Source: Ypsolopha sequella (taxonomy: Eukaryota > Arthropoda > Insecta > Lepidoptera > Ypsolophidae). From it: a stretch of 64,000 nt of DNA. Positions 34,439 through 46,001 of this stretch are shown here, piece after piece. The stretch covers positions 337,501-401,500 of the forward strand of contig OW203987.1 in assembly GCA_934047225.1 (NCBI GenBank), read 5' to 3'. The position numbers and the translations under genes are program-made. The notes under the pieces were generated by a model. The model had not been told where the DNA came from. It was given only the letters and a program-made list of their open reading frames with translations, and did no database searches. Each line of letters starts with the position of its first letter. Positions within the stretch are counted from its first letter, which is position 1.

Positions 34439-37145
34439 AACTAGCTTACTATTAGTAACTAATGCTGCTCCTCTCAACTAGCTAACTATTAGTAACTAAT
34501 GCTGCCCCTCTCAACTAGCTTACTATTAGTAACTAATGCTGCCCCTCTCAACTAGCTTACTATTAGTAACTAATGCTGCTCCTCTCAACTAGCTAACTAT
34601 TAGTAACTAATGCTGCCCCTCTCAACTAGCTTACTATTAGTAACTAATGCTGCTCCTCTCAACTAGCTAACTATTAGTAACTAATGCTGCCCCTCTCAAC
34701 TAGGTTACTATTAGTAACTAATGCTGCTCCTCTCAACTAGCTAACTGTTAGTAACTAATGCTGCCCCTCTCAACTAGCTTACTATTAGTAACTAATGCTG
34801 CTCCTCTCAACTAGCTTACTATTAGTAACTAATGCTGCCCCTCTCAACTAGCTTACTATTAGTAACTAATGCTGCTCCTCTCAACTAGCTAACTATTAGT
34901 AACTAATGCTGCCCCTCTCAACTAGCTTACTATTAGTAACTAATGCTGCCCCTCTCAACTAGCTTACTATTAGTAACTAATGCTGCCCCTCTCAACTAGC
35001 TTACTATTAGTAACTAATGCTGCTCCTCTCAACTAGCTAACTATTAGTAACTAATGCTGCCCCTCTCAACTAGCTTACTATTAGTAACTAATGCTGCTCC
35101 TCTCAACTAGCTAACTATTAGTAACTAATGCTGCCCCTCTCAACTAGCTTACTATTAGTAACTAATGCTGCCCCTCTCAACTAGCTTACTATAAGTAACT
35201 AATGCTGCTCCTCTCAACTAGCTGACTATTAGTAACTAATGCTGCCCCTCTCAACTAGCTTACTATTAGTAACTAATGCTGCCCCTCTCAACTAGCTAAC
35301 TATTAGTAACTAATGCTGCTCCTCTCAACTAGCTTACTATTAGTAACTAATGCTGCCCCTCTCAACTAGCTTACTATTAGTAACTAATGCTGCCCCTCTC
35401 AACTAGCTAACTATTAGTAACTAATGCTGCTCCTCTCAACTAGCTAACTATTAGTAACTAATGCTGCTCCTCTCAACTAGCTTACTATTAGTAACTAATG
35501 CTGCTCCTCTCAACTAGCTAACTATTAGTAACTAATGCTGCTCCTCTCAACTAGCTAACTATTAGTAACTAATGCTGCCCCTCTCAACTAGCTAACTATT
35601 AGTAACTAATGCTGCTCCTCTCAACTAGCTTACTATTAGTAACTAATGCTGCTCCTCTCAACTAGCTAACTATTAGTAACTAATGCTGCCCCTCTCAACT
35701 AGCTAACTATTAGTAACTAATGCTGCCCCTCTCAACTAGCTAACTATTAGTAACTAATGCTGCTCCTCTCAACTAGCTAACTATTAGTAACTAATGCTGC
35801 CCCTCTCAACTAGCTAACTATTAGTAACTAATGCTGCTCTTCTCAACTAGCTTACTATTAGTAACTAATGCTGCTCCTCTCAACTAGCTAACTATTAGTA
35901 ACTAATGCTGCCCCTCTCAACTAGCTAACTATTAGTAACTAATGCTGCTCCTCTCAACTAGCTAACTATTAGTAACTAATGCTGCTCCTCTCAACTAGCT
36001 AACTATTAGTAACTAATGCTGCCCCTCTCAACTAGCTAACTATTAGTAACTAATGCTGCCCCTCTCAACTAGCTGACTATTAGTAACTAATGCTGCCCCT
36101 CTCAACTAGCTAACTATTAGTAACTAATGCTGCCCCTCTCAACTAGCTTACTATTAGTAACTAATGCTGCTCCTCTCAACTAGCTAACTATTAGTAACTA
36201 ATGCTGCCCCTCTCAACTAGCTAACTATTAGTAACTAATGCTGCTCCTCTCAACTAGCTTACTATTAGTAACTAATGCTGCTCCTCTCAACTAGCTAACT
36301 ATTAGTAACTAATGCTGCCCCTCTCAACTAGCTAACTATTAGTAACTAATGCTGCTCCTCTCAACTAGCTAACTATTAGTAACTAATGCTGCTCCTCTCA
36401 ACTAGCTAACTATTAGTAACTAATGCTGCCCCTCTCAACTAGCTAACTATTAGTAACTAATGCTGCCCCTCTCAACTAGCTGACTATTAGTAACTAATGC
36501 TGCCCCTCTCAACTAGATAACTATTAGTAACTAATGCTGCTCCTCTCAACTAGCTTACTATTAGTAACTAATGCTGCTCCTCTCAACTAGCTAACTATTA
36601 GTAACTAATGCTGCCCCTCTCAACTAGCTAACTATTAGTAACTAATGCTGCTCCTCTCAACTAGTTAACTATTAGTAACTAATGCTGCTCCTCTCAACTA
36701 GTTAACTATTAGTAACTAATGCTGCTCCTCTCAACTAGCTAACTATTAGTAACTAATGCTGCTCCTCTCAACTAGCTAACTATTAGTAACTAATGCTGCC
36801 CCTCTCAACTAGCTAACTATTAGTAACTAATGCTGCTCCTCTCAACTAGTTAACTATTAGTAACTAATGCTGCTCCTCTCAACTAGTTAACTATTAGTAA
36901 CTAATGCTGCTCCTCTCAACTAGCTAACTATTAGTAACTAATGCTGCCCCTCTCAACTAGCTAACTATTAGTAACTAATGCTGCTCCTCTCAACTAGTTA
37001 ACTATTAGTAACTAATGCTGCTCCTCTCAACTAGTTAACTATTAGTAACTAATGCTGCTCCTCTCAACTAGCTAACTATTAGTAACTAATGCTGCTTCTC
37101 TCAGCTAGCTAACTATTAGTAACTAATGCTGCTCCTCTCAACTAT
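34439..37145. repeat. 37-bp minisatellite II, main part, about 73 copies
   Basis: Units alternate between GCTGCTCC and GCTGCCCC and between TAGCTAAC, TAGCTTAC, TAGCTGAC and TAGTTAAC. Diagnostic TAGCTGAC units at 35219, 36070 and 36477 are 23 and 11 units apart. Paired TAGTTAAC units at 36662/36699, 36847/36884 and 36995/37032 recur at 5- and 4-unit spacings. These show block duplication. Confidence 0.95.
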
Positions 37146-37875
37146 TTTTAACCGACTTTAAAAAAGGAGGAGGTTCACAATTCAACAATTTATTTGTATT
37201 ATCATTTTTTTGTTTGGAATAGTGTGCTTAATGGTTGGTCCCATTTTGAATTTGGTCATGATTTGATGAAGGTCTTCAGAGATAGGCTGTGGAACTCCTC
37301 AGAAAATGACAGTATACCTATTTCTAAAGATTGAGATAATCGCTTTGTGCCAAGAATTTGATTGCAGGGTATTACTTGAAAATCGACATTCTTCCACCTT
37401 TCGATCGCGACTAACGAGCTTGAGTCGACCTCTGTCGGTACAAATATAGAAAGAAACTATGAAATAACGTTCATATCAGCGCGCCCCGCATTACGACGTC
37501 GCTGGGTCTCCGGATAACGCAAAGTATAGGAGAAAATAATACTTGTCACATGGACGCGATGGACGGAAAAAAATTACATAAATTATTTTTTTAGCAATAT
37601 TTTCCTCGTATTTTGGTGCAAGAACCATACAAATAACATTCGTGGTTTCAAAGAAATAACCAATTTTACTTAATTTTAGTCAAATTCAAAGAGTTAGTCA
37701 AGAAACAGCTTGACTTTTATAACAATATTTTCATGCTGTTTCTTATACGTGAGAATAAAGTTATTTATTATAGTTTAACTAACAATAAATATATTTTTTT
37801 ATAATTTTTAAACATATCATTTAACAGAAATAACTTTATCAATAGAGTCATTTTCGGTAGTGTTCCCAAACGTTT
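37146..37875. other. Dispersed repeat start and unassigned sequence
   Basis: TTTTTAACCGACTTTAAAAA then GGAGGAGGTTC at 37144-37175 is a motif I remember as frequent in Lepidoptera, probably a transposon end. The rest, to 37875, is unassigned. Confidence 0.5.
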
Positions 37876-38040
37876 TGGTGGGAGGTTGGACGGATTTAGT
37901 GGGAGGTTGGAACGACTTGGTGGGAGGTTGGACTGACTTGGTGGGAGGCTGGACCAACTTGGTGGGATGTTGGACCGACTTGGTGGTAGGTTGGACCGAC
38001 TTGGTGGTAGGTTGGAACGACTTGGTGGGAGGTTGGACTT
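37876..38040. repeat. Minisatellite, 21-bp unit, about 8 copies
   Basis: The unit is GGTGGGAGGTTGGACCGACT plus T. 21 is a multiple of three, so both strands stay open (VGGWTDL repeats on plus, SNLPPSR on minus). GT-rich on the plus strand. Confidence 0.93.
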
Positions 38041-38316
38041 AAACATAAATTTTCCACAAACCTTTTTTTACGGGCCAGGCCTAACCTACCCTACACTTTA
38101 AATCTATAAACATTTCCGAATACAGGTCTCACCTATATAATTTAACACTAGCCAGATGTTTATGTTATAAGCTATTTTAGGAATTTATAAATAGGACAGG
38201 ACTGATTCTGGAATTGCATTGTTTGAGCGACATTGCGACAACTACATGACACAACAAGTGTCTTGTTGCTTCCTGGAAGCTTCTACATTGATGTCAGGAA
38301 TATTTTATGAACATTC

Positions 38317-39777
38317 GTGAAGCTGTGCAGATATAAATGTGCTAGCCATGGAACATATCTGTGAAGCTGTGCAGATATAAATGTGCTAGCCATGGAACAT
38401 ATGTGTGAAGCTGTGCAGATATAAATGTGCTAGCCATGGAACATATGTGTGAAGCTGTGCAGATATAAATGTGCTAGCCATGGAACATATGTGTGAAGCT
38501 GTGCAGATATAAATGTGCTAGCCATGGAACATATCTGTGAAGCTGTGCAGATATAAATGTGCTAGCCATGGAACATATGTGTGAAGCTGTGCAGATATAA
38601 ATGTGCTAGCCATGGAACATATGTGTGAAGCTGTGCAGATATAAATGTGCTAGCCATGGAACATATGTGTGAAGCTGTGCAGATATAAATGTGCTAGCCA
38701 TGGAACATATGTGTGAAGCTGTGCAGATATAAATGTGCTAGCCATGGAACATATGTGTGAAACTGTGCAGATATAAATGTGCTAGCTATGGAACATATGT
38801 GTGAAACTGTGCAGACATAAATGTGCTAGCCATGGAACATATGTGTGAAACTGTGCAGATATAAATGTGCTAGCCATGGAACATATGTGTGAAACTGTGC
38901 AGATATAAATGTGCTAGCCATGGAACATATGTGTGAAGCTGTGCAGATATAAATGTGCTAGCCATGGAACATATGTGTGAAGCTGTGCAGATATAAATGT
39001 GCTAGCCATGGAACATATGTGTGAAGCTGTGCAGATATAAATGTGCTAGCCATGGAACATATGTGTGAAGCTGTGCAGATATAAATGTGCTAGCCATGGA
39101 ACATATGTGTGAAGCTGTGCAGATATAAATGTGCTAGCCATGGAACATATCTGTGAAGCTGTGCAGATATAAATGTGCTAGCCATGGAACATATCTGTGA
39201 AGCTGTGCAGATATAAATGTGCTAGCCATGGAACATATGTGTGAAGCTGTGCAGATATAAATGTGCTAGCCATGGAACATATGTGTGAAGCTGTGCAGAT
39301 ATAAATGTGCTAGCCATGGAACATATCTGTGAAGCTGTGCAGATATAAATGTGCTAGCCATGGAACATATCTGTGAAGCTGTGCAGATATAAATGTGCTA
39401 GCCATGGAACATATGTGTGAAGCTGTGCAGATATAAATGTGCTAGCCATGGAACATATCTGTGAAGCTGTGCAGATATAAATGTGCTAGCCATGGAACAT
39501 ATGTGTGAAGCTGTGCAGATATAAATGTGCTAGCCATGGAACATATCTGTGAAGCTGTGCAGATATAAATGTGCTAGCCATGGAACATATCTGTGAAGCT
39601 GTGCAGATATAAATGTGCTAGCCATGGAACATATCTGTGAAGCTGTGCAGATATAAATGTGCTAGCCATGGAACATATGTGTGAAGCTGTGCAGATATAA
39701 ATGTGCTAGCCATGGAACATATCTGTGAAGCTGTGCAGATATAAATGTGCTAGCCATGGAACATATGTGTGAAGCTG
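38317..39777. repeat. Minisatellite, 44-bp unit, about 33 copies
   Basis: The unit starts GTGAAGCTGTGCAGATATAA. The main variant is ATATCTGTGAAG against ATATGTGTGAAG, plus a cluster of GTGAAACTG units at about 38758-38930. Confidence 0.97.
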
Positions 39778-40699
39778 AAACGCTAATACTTTTAACTTTT
39801 TGCCTCCTTCATACATATAAAATAAAACGTCTATTAGTCCGTCTGACTATATGTATCAACCTTACATAACTTCATTCATGCTGTTTTACAGATACATTTT
39901 TTAACGATTTAGGCTATGTGTGATCTCGCTACAACTAACGAGACCTGACCAGTGACTAGTGACCAGTGACCAGTGACCGTGTTAGTCACAACTCGTAACC
40001 TGAACGGACTTCGATACGGTCTTCTTTGGAGACTAAATACTCAGATAAAGGAGACCAATATAAATTTTAAAAGGATGCAAGACAAAAAGACTTTCAAGGC
40101 AAAAATAAAATAATACCGACTTACGATAAAGTATGTACGTATATATAACTGTAATGTTAATATTTATTATTTTTTTATTTTATTTATTTATTTTTATTTA
40201 CTTAAATGGTTAGTATTACAGAAAAACTTAATTAGGCCTATCCTAGGGTTAGTAAAATACAAAAATAGAGAAAAAAAAAGAATTTGGGACTAATAATACC
40301 CAAAGCAGGCTTCCGACACATTAACAGATTCTTTCTCAGACTGTAAAACTAACAACCTAGCACAATAATAGTTTCGAATATGTGTGCTCCGATACTAGAG
40401 TTCTCCGTAACACGGAAGCACTATGAAGTTATTTTCGCCAAAGAGCGCCCAGTGCTATAAGTAATATAAACAGTTATTTTATTTTGTAAATTGTACCTAA
40501 GTGTATGATTAGTTTATGATATCATATATAAATATACGATTAAGTGTAAATCTGTTACCTAATGGGAAATAGTTTTTCTATAAGTGATAAATGAAGTTTT
40601 CGCTTATATGTATGTGGGTACCTATAGAAAGAAGTGTCCGTGAGCAATGTATAACATGTGAATCACTAGAAAAAATAATATATATATATATATATATAT
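39778..40699. other. Unassigned AT-rich region
   Basis: A GTGACCA short repeat lies at about 39947-39980 and an AT-rich LINE-tail-like stretch at about 40160-40260. A TA run at 40677-40699 marks the likely 3' end of the LINE that follows. No gene. Confidence 0.45.
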
Positions 40700-40831
40700 G
40701 GGCAGGAAGGGGGGAATGAAAAGTTTATTTAATGCTAAGATTCGATATGCAAAAGTTTTTCAATGCTATCATAAGATTTTGATAAAAGCCAAGTACGGAG
40801 TTTTCTTATTAAATTATGTTTTAATTTAGTT

Positions 40832-43732
40832 TTATCTTCTAGAGGTAGGTATTTCTTTGTTAATTTGATTGTAAATGAATGGACCCAAAAAGTTTTTAAA
40901 ACGGTTAGCAAATGCAGAGCTTACTCTGGGGACTTTAAGTTTACCCTCTTTAAGTCTAACTGACCTGCTGCCTTTGTTTTCATTGGCGGTTGATGCCACC
41001 TCTTGAAATGACAATTTTGTTAGAATATTGGAGATAAAAAGTCTACGAACACTTAGTATTCCACTTTCTTGATGTAGAATGTCTGTGTCAGACCGAAATG
41101 GTTTCTTCAACATTACTTTAATAACCATACGCTGAGCTCTTTCCAGCTGTAAAATTTTTGTTTTGGCAGCACCACCCCAGGAATCAATGCAGTAAGAGAC
41201 TAGGCTTTGGCACATAGCGTAGTATACACTTAGTTTAAGCTTATTGTTAAGAATATTTTTAAGGGACCCGAAAATGAAGGACAACTTTCGTATCCGCCCA
41301 GACAGGGTTTTAATGTGCTCATGCCAGTTGAGTCTATCATCAAGAACAACCCCTAGGTAACGGATCGTTTTCACACGTTCAATGGTATCGCATTGACATT
41401 GAAGGGCGGAGAAATTGGATAAGTTGTTACAAGTATGAAGTTTCAGACAATGACTGTCCTCTGCGGCTGTGTGATCTGTTTTAGTGAAACATAAATATTT
41501 GGTTTTGCTTATGTTCAGCGTTAGTAAGTTCTTATCGAGCCACTCTTTAATCAACGCAACTCCACGATTTGCTTTATTGAAGACTGTATCCCAATTAGAG
41601 TCTGTAAAAATGAGGGCAGTATCATCCGCGAAAGACACTATCCTACCATTTATAGTATTTAAATCAGTCAAGCTATTTATGTAAATCAAGAACAAAACAG
41701 GGCCCAGGACGCTTCCTTGGGGAACTCCATAGGATACAGGCAAAGATTCACTTATTGAACCCTCGATGTTAACTTTTTGGTGTCTATTTTCTAGATACGA
41801 GCGGAACCAATGCATTGGTAGGTCTCTTATGCCAAGGCTTTCCAGTTTGCAAAGTAGTATTGGAATAGAAACTGTATCAAAAGCCTTGGCCAGATCCAGG
41901 AACACACCGATGCAACGTCTCTCATTGTCCAACTGTTCAACAAGGTAGCTAGTCAAGTCATCTAAGGCGTCACCTGTTGACCTTTTATGCCTGAAACCAT
42001 ATTGCTTATCTGACAATAGATTATGTTTTTCCAAAAAGCTGATGAGACGTCGTTTTACTAATTTTTCCAATACCTTAGAGATGGTAGGTAGCATAGCAAT
42101 AGGTCTATAGTTCTTGACGTTTTTAGTATCACCTCCTTTATGCAGAGGAACAACAGTAGCCAGTTTGAAATAGTCTGGAAAGATGCCATTAGCGAAGCTT
42201 AGATTAAAGATATGGACAAGAGGTTCTAGAATGAGAAATCCGATTTTTTTTTAAATTTCGTTACTTATATTATCCCAACCAGAAGAATGAGAAAATTTTA
42301 GTTCCTTTATGGTAGACAATATTTCTTCGGCATTAACGGGAGATAAGTAGAATGAATTGGGATGTTTTGTTGTTGAAATTATGTCATTAGATAGGTCTTC
42401 TTCTGATCTATTAAGACGAGTAAGTGTAGATTGAGCAAGCTCTTTGCCTATGTTGCAGAAATATGTGTTTACTCTATTGACAGACTCTGCATTGTTTATT
42501 TTACCATCTAAAAGTGAGATTGAAGCATTTTTTGACGTTTTCTCAAAGTCCGCAGCTTCTTTGATGATATTCCAAGTTTTTCGAGAATTGAATTTATTAC
42601 GTTCTATTTTGTTACCAAAGTAAAGATCACGAGCAGCCTTGGTTGCTATTTTACAAATATTTCTATAAGTTTTGTACGATTTTTCTATTTCTTCACTGTC
42701 CGGAAATTTTCGTGCCACTTTGTGCAACGAATCTCTTTTAATTATAGATTTAACTAAGGATTCCGTAATCCATGGTTTTACAGCGCGTAATCTATGTGGT
42801 TGTGTTATTGTTTTGGTATGGTTTTTTATTAGAGACTGTAACGTACTAATAAGCTGATAAGTTGCTTTATTTACATCAATTTCATTTAGGGTATTACTCC
42901 AGTCTAAACCATTTAACGACTTGGTTAGGGATTTATAATCAATTTTTGTCAATACTGCACGAGAACGAGCCTTTTTAGATGGGGTAAAATCAATACTGTT
43001 AACAATTAAAAAGTGATCAGTTGTATCTGTATTTACAGTCAAACTCTTAATTTTGTGTTCTGCTCTAGCGAAGAAATGGTCTAGGCAATTGTACAATCTC
43101 GTTGGATGTCGAGCTGTAGGACATAATCCATGGGAAGAGAGAATATTTTCATAATCAACAGTATTAGTGTCATTTTCACTATTACTCCCAATATTGATGT
43201 TTATATCACCTGTTATAAATAGGTTTTTATTTTTAGATAGTTTGCTGACCTCAGCATCCAAGTCGTCCAAAAAAAATTTTGCACTATGTACATGTGGGGA
43301 GCGATAAATACAAAGTAAGAAAATATTTTTGTCGATTGTTATGAGTAAGGTATTAGAGTCTCGAATTGATAATTCCTGGATTTGGACGTTCAGATTTTGT
43401 TTAATATACACTGAAACTCCGTCACTTTGAAATTTGTAAATTGAGGTGGTGTAAAGATTGTAGCCTGAAATATGTCTTGGTCTATAGGACGCGGTATGAA
43501 GCCAGCACTCGGCTAATACTATAATATCGTAAACTGTGTCAAGTCTGTGCAACATTATTAAAAAGTCATCGAAGTTAGCCTTAATACTTCGAATATTAAA
43601 GGTTATTATGTTGAAGTGGTCATTCTTTATCAAGGATTTGCAATTTTCCAAACGATCAACTTTGGCTGAAGTGAACATCTCTGAATTATCAATTACCGAG
43701 CAAATGAAATTGTAATCTAGTTCAATCATCAT
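40832..43732 (-). pseudogene. LINE E endonuclease-reverse transcriptase, one in-frame stop
   Basis: Start ATG at 43732. The first 493 codons hold an apurinic-type endonuclease: FNIRSIKANFDDF, VLAECWL, LLCIYRSPH, LFITGDININIG, DHFFAR and TTDHFLIV. A TAA at 42251-42253 follows, next to an A-rich run. The same frame then continues without another stop: YRPIAMLPTISKVLEKLV, YGFRHKRSTGDALDDL, motif A FLDLAKAFDTVSIPILL, motif B YGVPQGSVLGPVLFLIYIN, motif C FADDTALIF, thumb IRYLGVVLDDRLNWHEHI and SWGGAAKTKILQLERAQR, ending near 40832. Motif C is FADD rather than YADD, a variant known in this group. All catalytic motifs appear present, so the single stop is the visible lesion. I do not see a PCNA-like or zinc-knuckle ORF1 upstream. 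Confidence 0.88.
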
Positions 43733-43737
43733 AGTAT

Positions 43738-44340
43738 TTAAATTAAAGTAGTCCCTAAGACATCAAAGCGAGGGTTCAAGGATTGATATTCAGAGATGTT
43801 AGGTTCAAAAACAATAGTTTTAAGCATATAATGGAATGTTATGTACTGTAAATTAGCATTGGTATTTTTTTCTTCAAGATAAAAGATATTAAAGATATTA
43901 GTATATTTGGATTGAGTGCATAAGGCAAGAAGTTCGAAATAGTAGGTATGAATTACGATTAAGGGGTAGATGCAATTGTTTTTATATAAATCTAAGTGCA
44001 CTGGGTGCCCTTTGCTTATAAAATTACACAATAAATTAGTTAGTACAGTGTTCAAATAAACTTTAAGAATTTTGGTGTAAAAAATTTGCATATTTAAGTT
44101 ACAGACCGAAATAATATCACATTTTGTTTTTAGATAAGCAGACTCATAATAATATTTATCAGAAATACTGTAAGAGCATTCAATTTGCCACAAAGAATAA
44201 ATTTTACACAGCGAGCGATTATATTTGCTCTGAGGAAATTTTTTCCCATTTATGGACAATTTGCTTAAAAAATTACACAATAAATTAGTTAGTACAGTAT
44301 TCATATAAACTTTTAGAATTTTGGTGTAAAATATTTGCAT
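43738..44340 (-). CDS. Possible ORF1 or promoter monomers: 83-residue in-frame repeats
   Basis: A 200-codon frame ends 5 bp before the start codon of the endonuclease frame. It contains MQIFYTKILKVYMNTVLTNL and, 83 residues later, MQIFYTKILKVYLNTVLTNL; the DNA period is 249 bp. A third unit, past the BEL element at about 52137-52334, still encodes NMQIFHTKIPKVYMISVLTN. The middle unit has a one-base deletion in a T run (near 44373) that breaks the frame. No known domain is recognised. Alternatively the repeats are non-coding 5' monomers with promoter function, as in mouse L1. Confidence 0.4.
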   Translation of the reverse strand: MQIFYTKILKVYMNTVLTNLLCNFLSKLSINGKKFPQSKYNRSLCKIYSLWQIECSYSISDKYYYESAYLKTKCDIISVCNLNMQIFYTKILKVYLNTVLTNLLCNFISKGHPVHLDLYKNNCIYPLIVIHTYYFELLALCTQSKYTNIFNIFYLEEKNTNANLQYITFHYMLKTIVFEPNISEYQSLNPRFDVLGTTLI

Positions 44341-44491
44341 ATTTGAGTAACGGACAGAAATTATATCACATTTTTTTTCAGATAAGCAGACACATAATAA
44401 TATTTATCAGAGATACTTTTAGAACACTCAATTTGCCACAATGAATAAATTTTACACAGCAAACAATTACATTTGTTCTTATGAAGGTTGT
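44013..44491 (-). repeat. 249-bp tandem units at the LINE E 5' end
   Basis: Unit 1 runs 44013-44261. Unit 2 runs 44262-44491 and continues at 52119 after the BEL element. Unit 3 covers about 52137-52334. Each begins near AAATTACACAATAAATTAGT on the plus strand. Confidence 0.85.
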
Positions 44492-44898
44492 TGTTCACGC
44501 GCAGCATGACGTGTGATTCGCGTGCGCACGCGCGAACGACCACCCCCTCCCCGCCGCGCGCCGGTCGAGGCGCGCGCGGGCGCTGGTTTCATTCTGTTCC
44601 GTCCAAATCGTCTAGAGAACGACACGTGTATACACATTCGCGCTGCCAGCACAAATAATATTGCGGACCCATTATTTAGATTGTGAAAGTGTAGTGTTCA
44701 CGTTAACAAGAACCAAGACATCCAGCTCATCACTGCCCAAAGCGCCAGCTTCAATCAGCCCAACGAGAGGAGACGCCACACGGCGCATCCATCCACAATC
44801 ATCATCAAAGGTCAGTCAGTTTACCCACAATTCTCTCGTGTCAACCCATCCGTTTATCCTCTTTCATCATCTCTGCATTCCTGTAGCCAGCGGCTACA
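44492..44898 (+). repeat. 5' LTR, 407 bp
   Basis: Starts TGTTCACGCG and ends CGGCTACA. It differs from the 3' LTR only at GTCCAAATCG against GTCCGAATCG. It has a very CpG-rich block at about 44520-44590, unlike the AT-rich surroundings. Open frames within the LTR appear in both copies and are not genes. Confidence 0.95.
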
Positions 44899-44925
44899 TT
44901 TTGGCCCTTCGAACCGTTAGAACCA
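44899..44925 (+). other. Primer-binding region of BEL/Pao
   Basis: TGGCCCTTCGAACCG begins three bases after the 5' LTR (44902). TGG matches a tRNA 3' CCA end. I could not assign the tRNA. A similar motif, TTTTGGTCCGTCGAGCGG, recurs at about 44972. Confidence 0.55.
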
Positions 44926-46001
44926 GCCCCTTTTCAGCCCCTACAGTCCATTTTCAATACAAGAAAAAAATTTTGGTCCGTCGAGCGGAAAATTTTTGGT
45001 TTATATCACCCCCCGCCTCCCCCCCGCCGGCCCGTAACTTTGTTTGAACCAGCCCCCGTCGATTTACAGTCCATTTTCACTCGGTTAAATATTTTGCCCC
45101 CTTTCCCGGCAAAAAATATTTTGTGGTCTCGAATACCTATTGCGGGTAGGTAATTAGAACCGCCGCCTGGAACATTCCATCGGTATAGAACCGGCCCATA
45201 CATTCAGCCCAATTGTTTAAGTTACAGTCCACTATATTTCTTTATTATACCAAACTTTACCCGACATGACCCAATTTACCCAATTTTTACCCGCGGAGTG
45301 GGTAATTTACCCACTGTCAAAGATAGTTTTCCCACGTATTTTGCGAGATATTTTTTTTTGGTGCGAGTATAAATTTGCTTTATTTCATGCATTTACGTAA
45401 GTTACGCACATACGTAAAACCCACGTATACATAAGTTATTACGTAACGAACGTTTACGTTTACGTATTATTACGTTACCAAAGCTTGATCTGCATCATTG
45501 GATTGTCCGCTCATTTAGATCCGATTTCGGCTAGGTAAACGCATTCTTTGTTGTTTATGAGTTCGAGGCAGTAGATAGGTATTTTATTATATAAATAGAA
45601 TAGCATAATAACATAGGAGTGAACAAGGTCATCAACCCTTTTTGATATTTTATGTTGCGGTAATCTTGTGTTACGGTAAAAGTTTTCCGAACAGTTTTAT
45701 CCTGTTATTGTCTGCCTTTTATTGTTTATGGTACACATATAGGGTGTTCCACGTTGGTTTATCAGCTCATATACAGGTTGTTTAAAAAAAAAAATTTTTT
45801 TTTTTTTTCTCTCTTTCGTGTTTATTTAAGAGTTCCGTATTCCGTTTGAACATAGTCATTGTTACTTCATCCGCGCAAGTGTCTCAGCTCTGTTCATCTG
45901 TCTCATTCATTATTTTGGTTGTACGTCCGCTCTTATAGTTCAGCTCAAACTCGGTGCGTATTTTGTCTTAGTAATCAACCACCTACTTTAACAAAATTAG
46001 G
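44926..46001 (+). other. Untranslated leader of BEL/Pao with degenerate repeats and ACGT cluster
   Basis: Three degenerate direct repeats contain GAACCAGCCCC or GAACCGGCCC and TACAGTCCA (starting near 44929, 45046 and 45179). Eight ACGT cores fall within 45395-45475, including two TTACGTAA palindromes (45393-45400 and 45439-45446). Short open frames here are unsupported. Confidence 0.6.

Noticed and set aside
44661..45047. 128-codon frame in the 5' LTR and leader
   Set aside because: The same frame starts in the 3' LTR (51876) because the LTRs are identical. It has no known domain.
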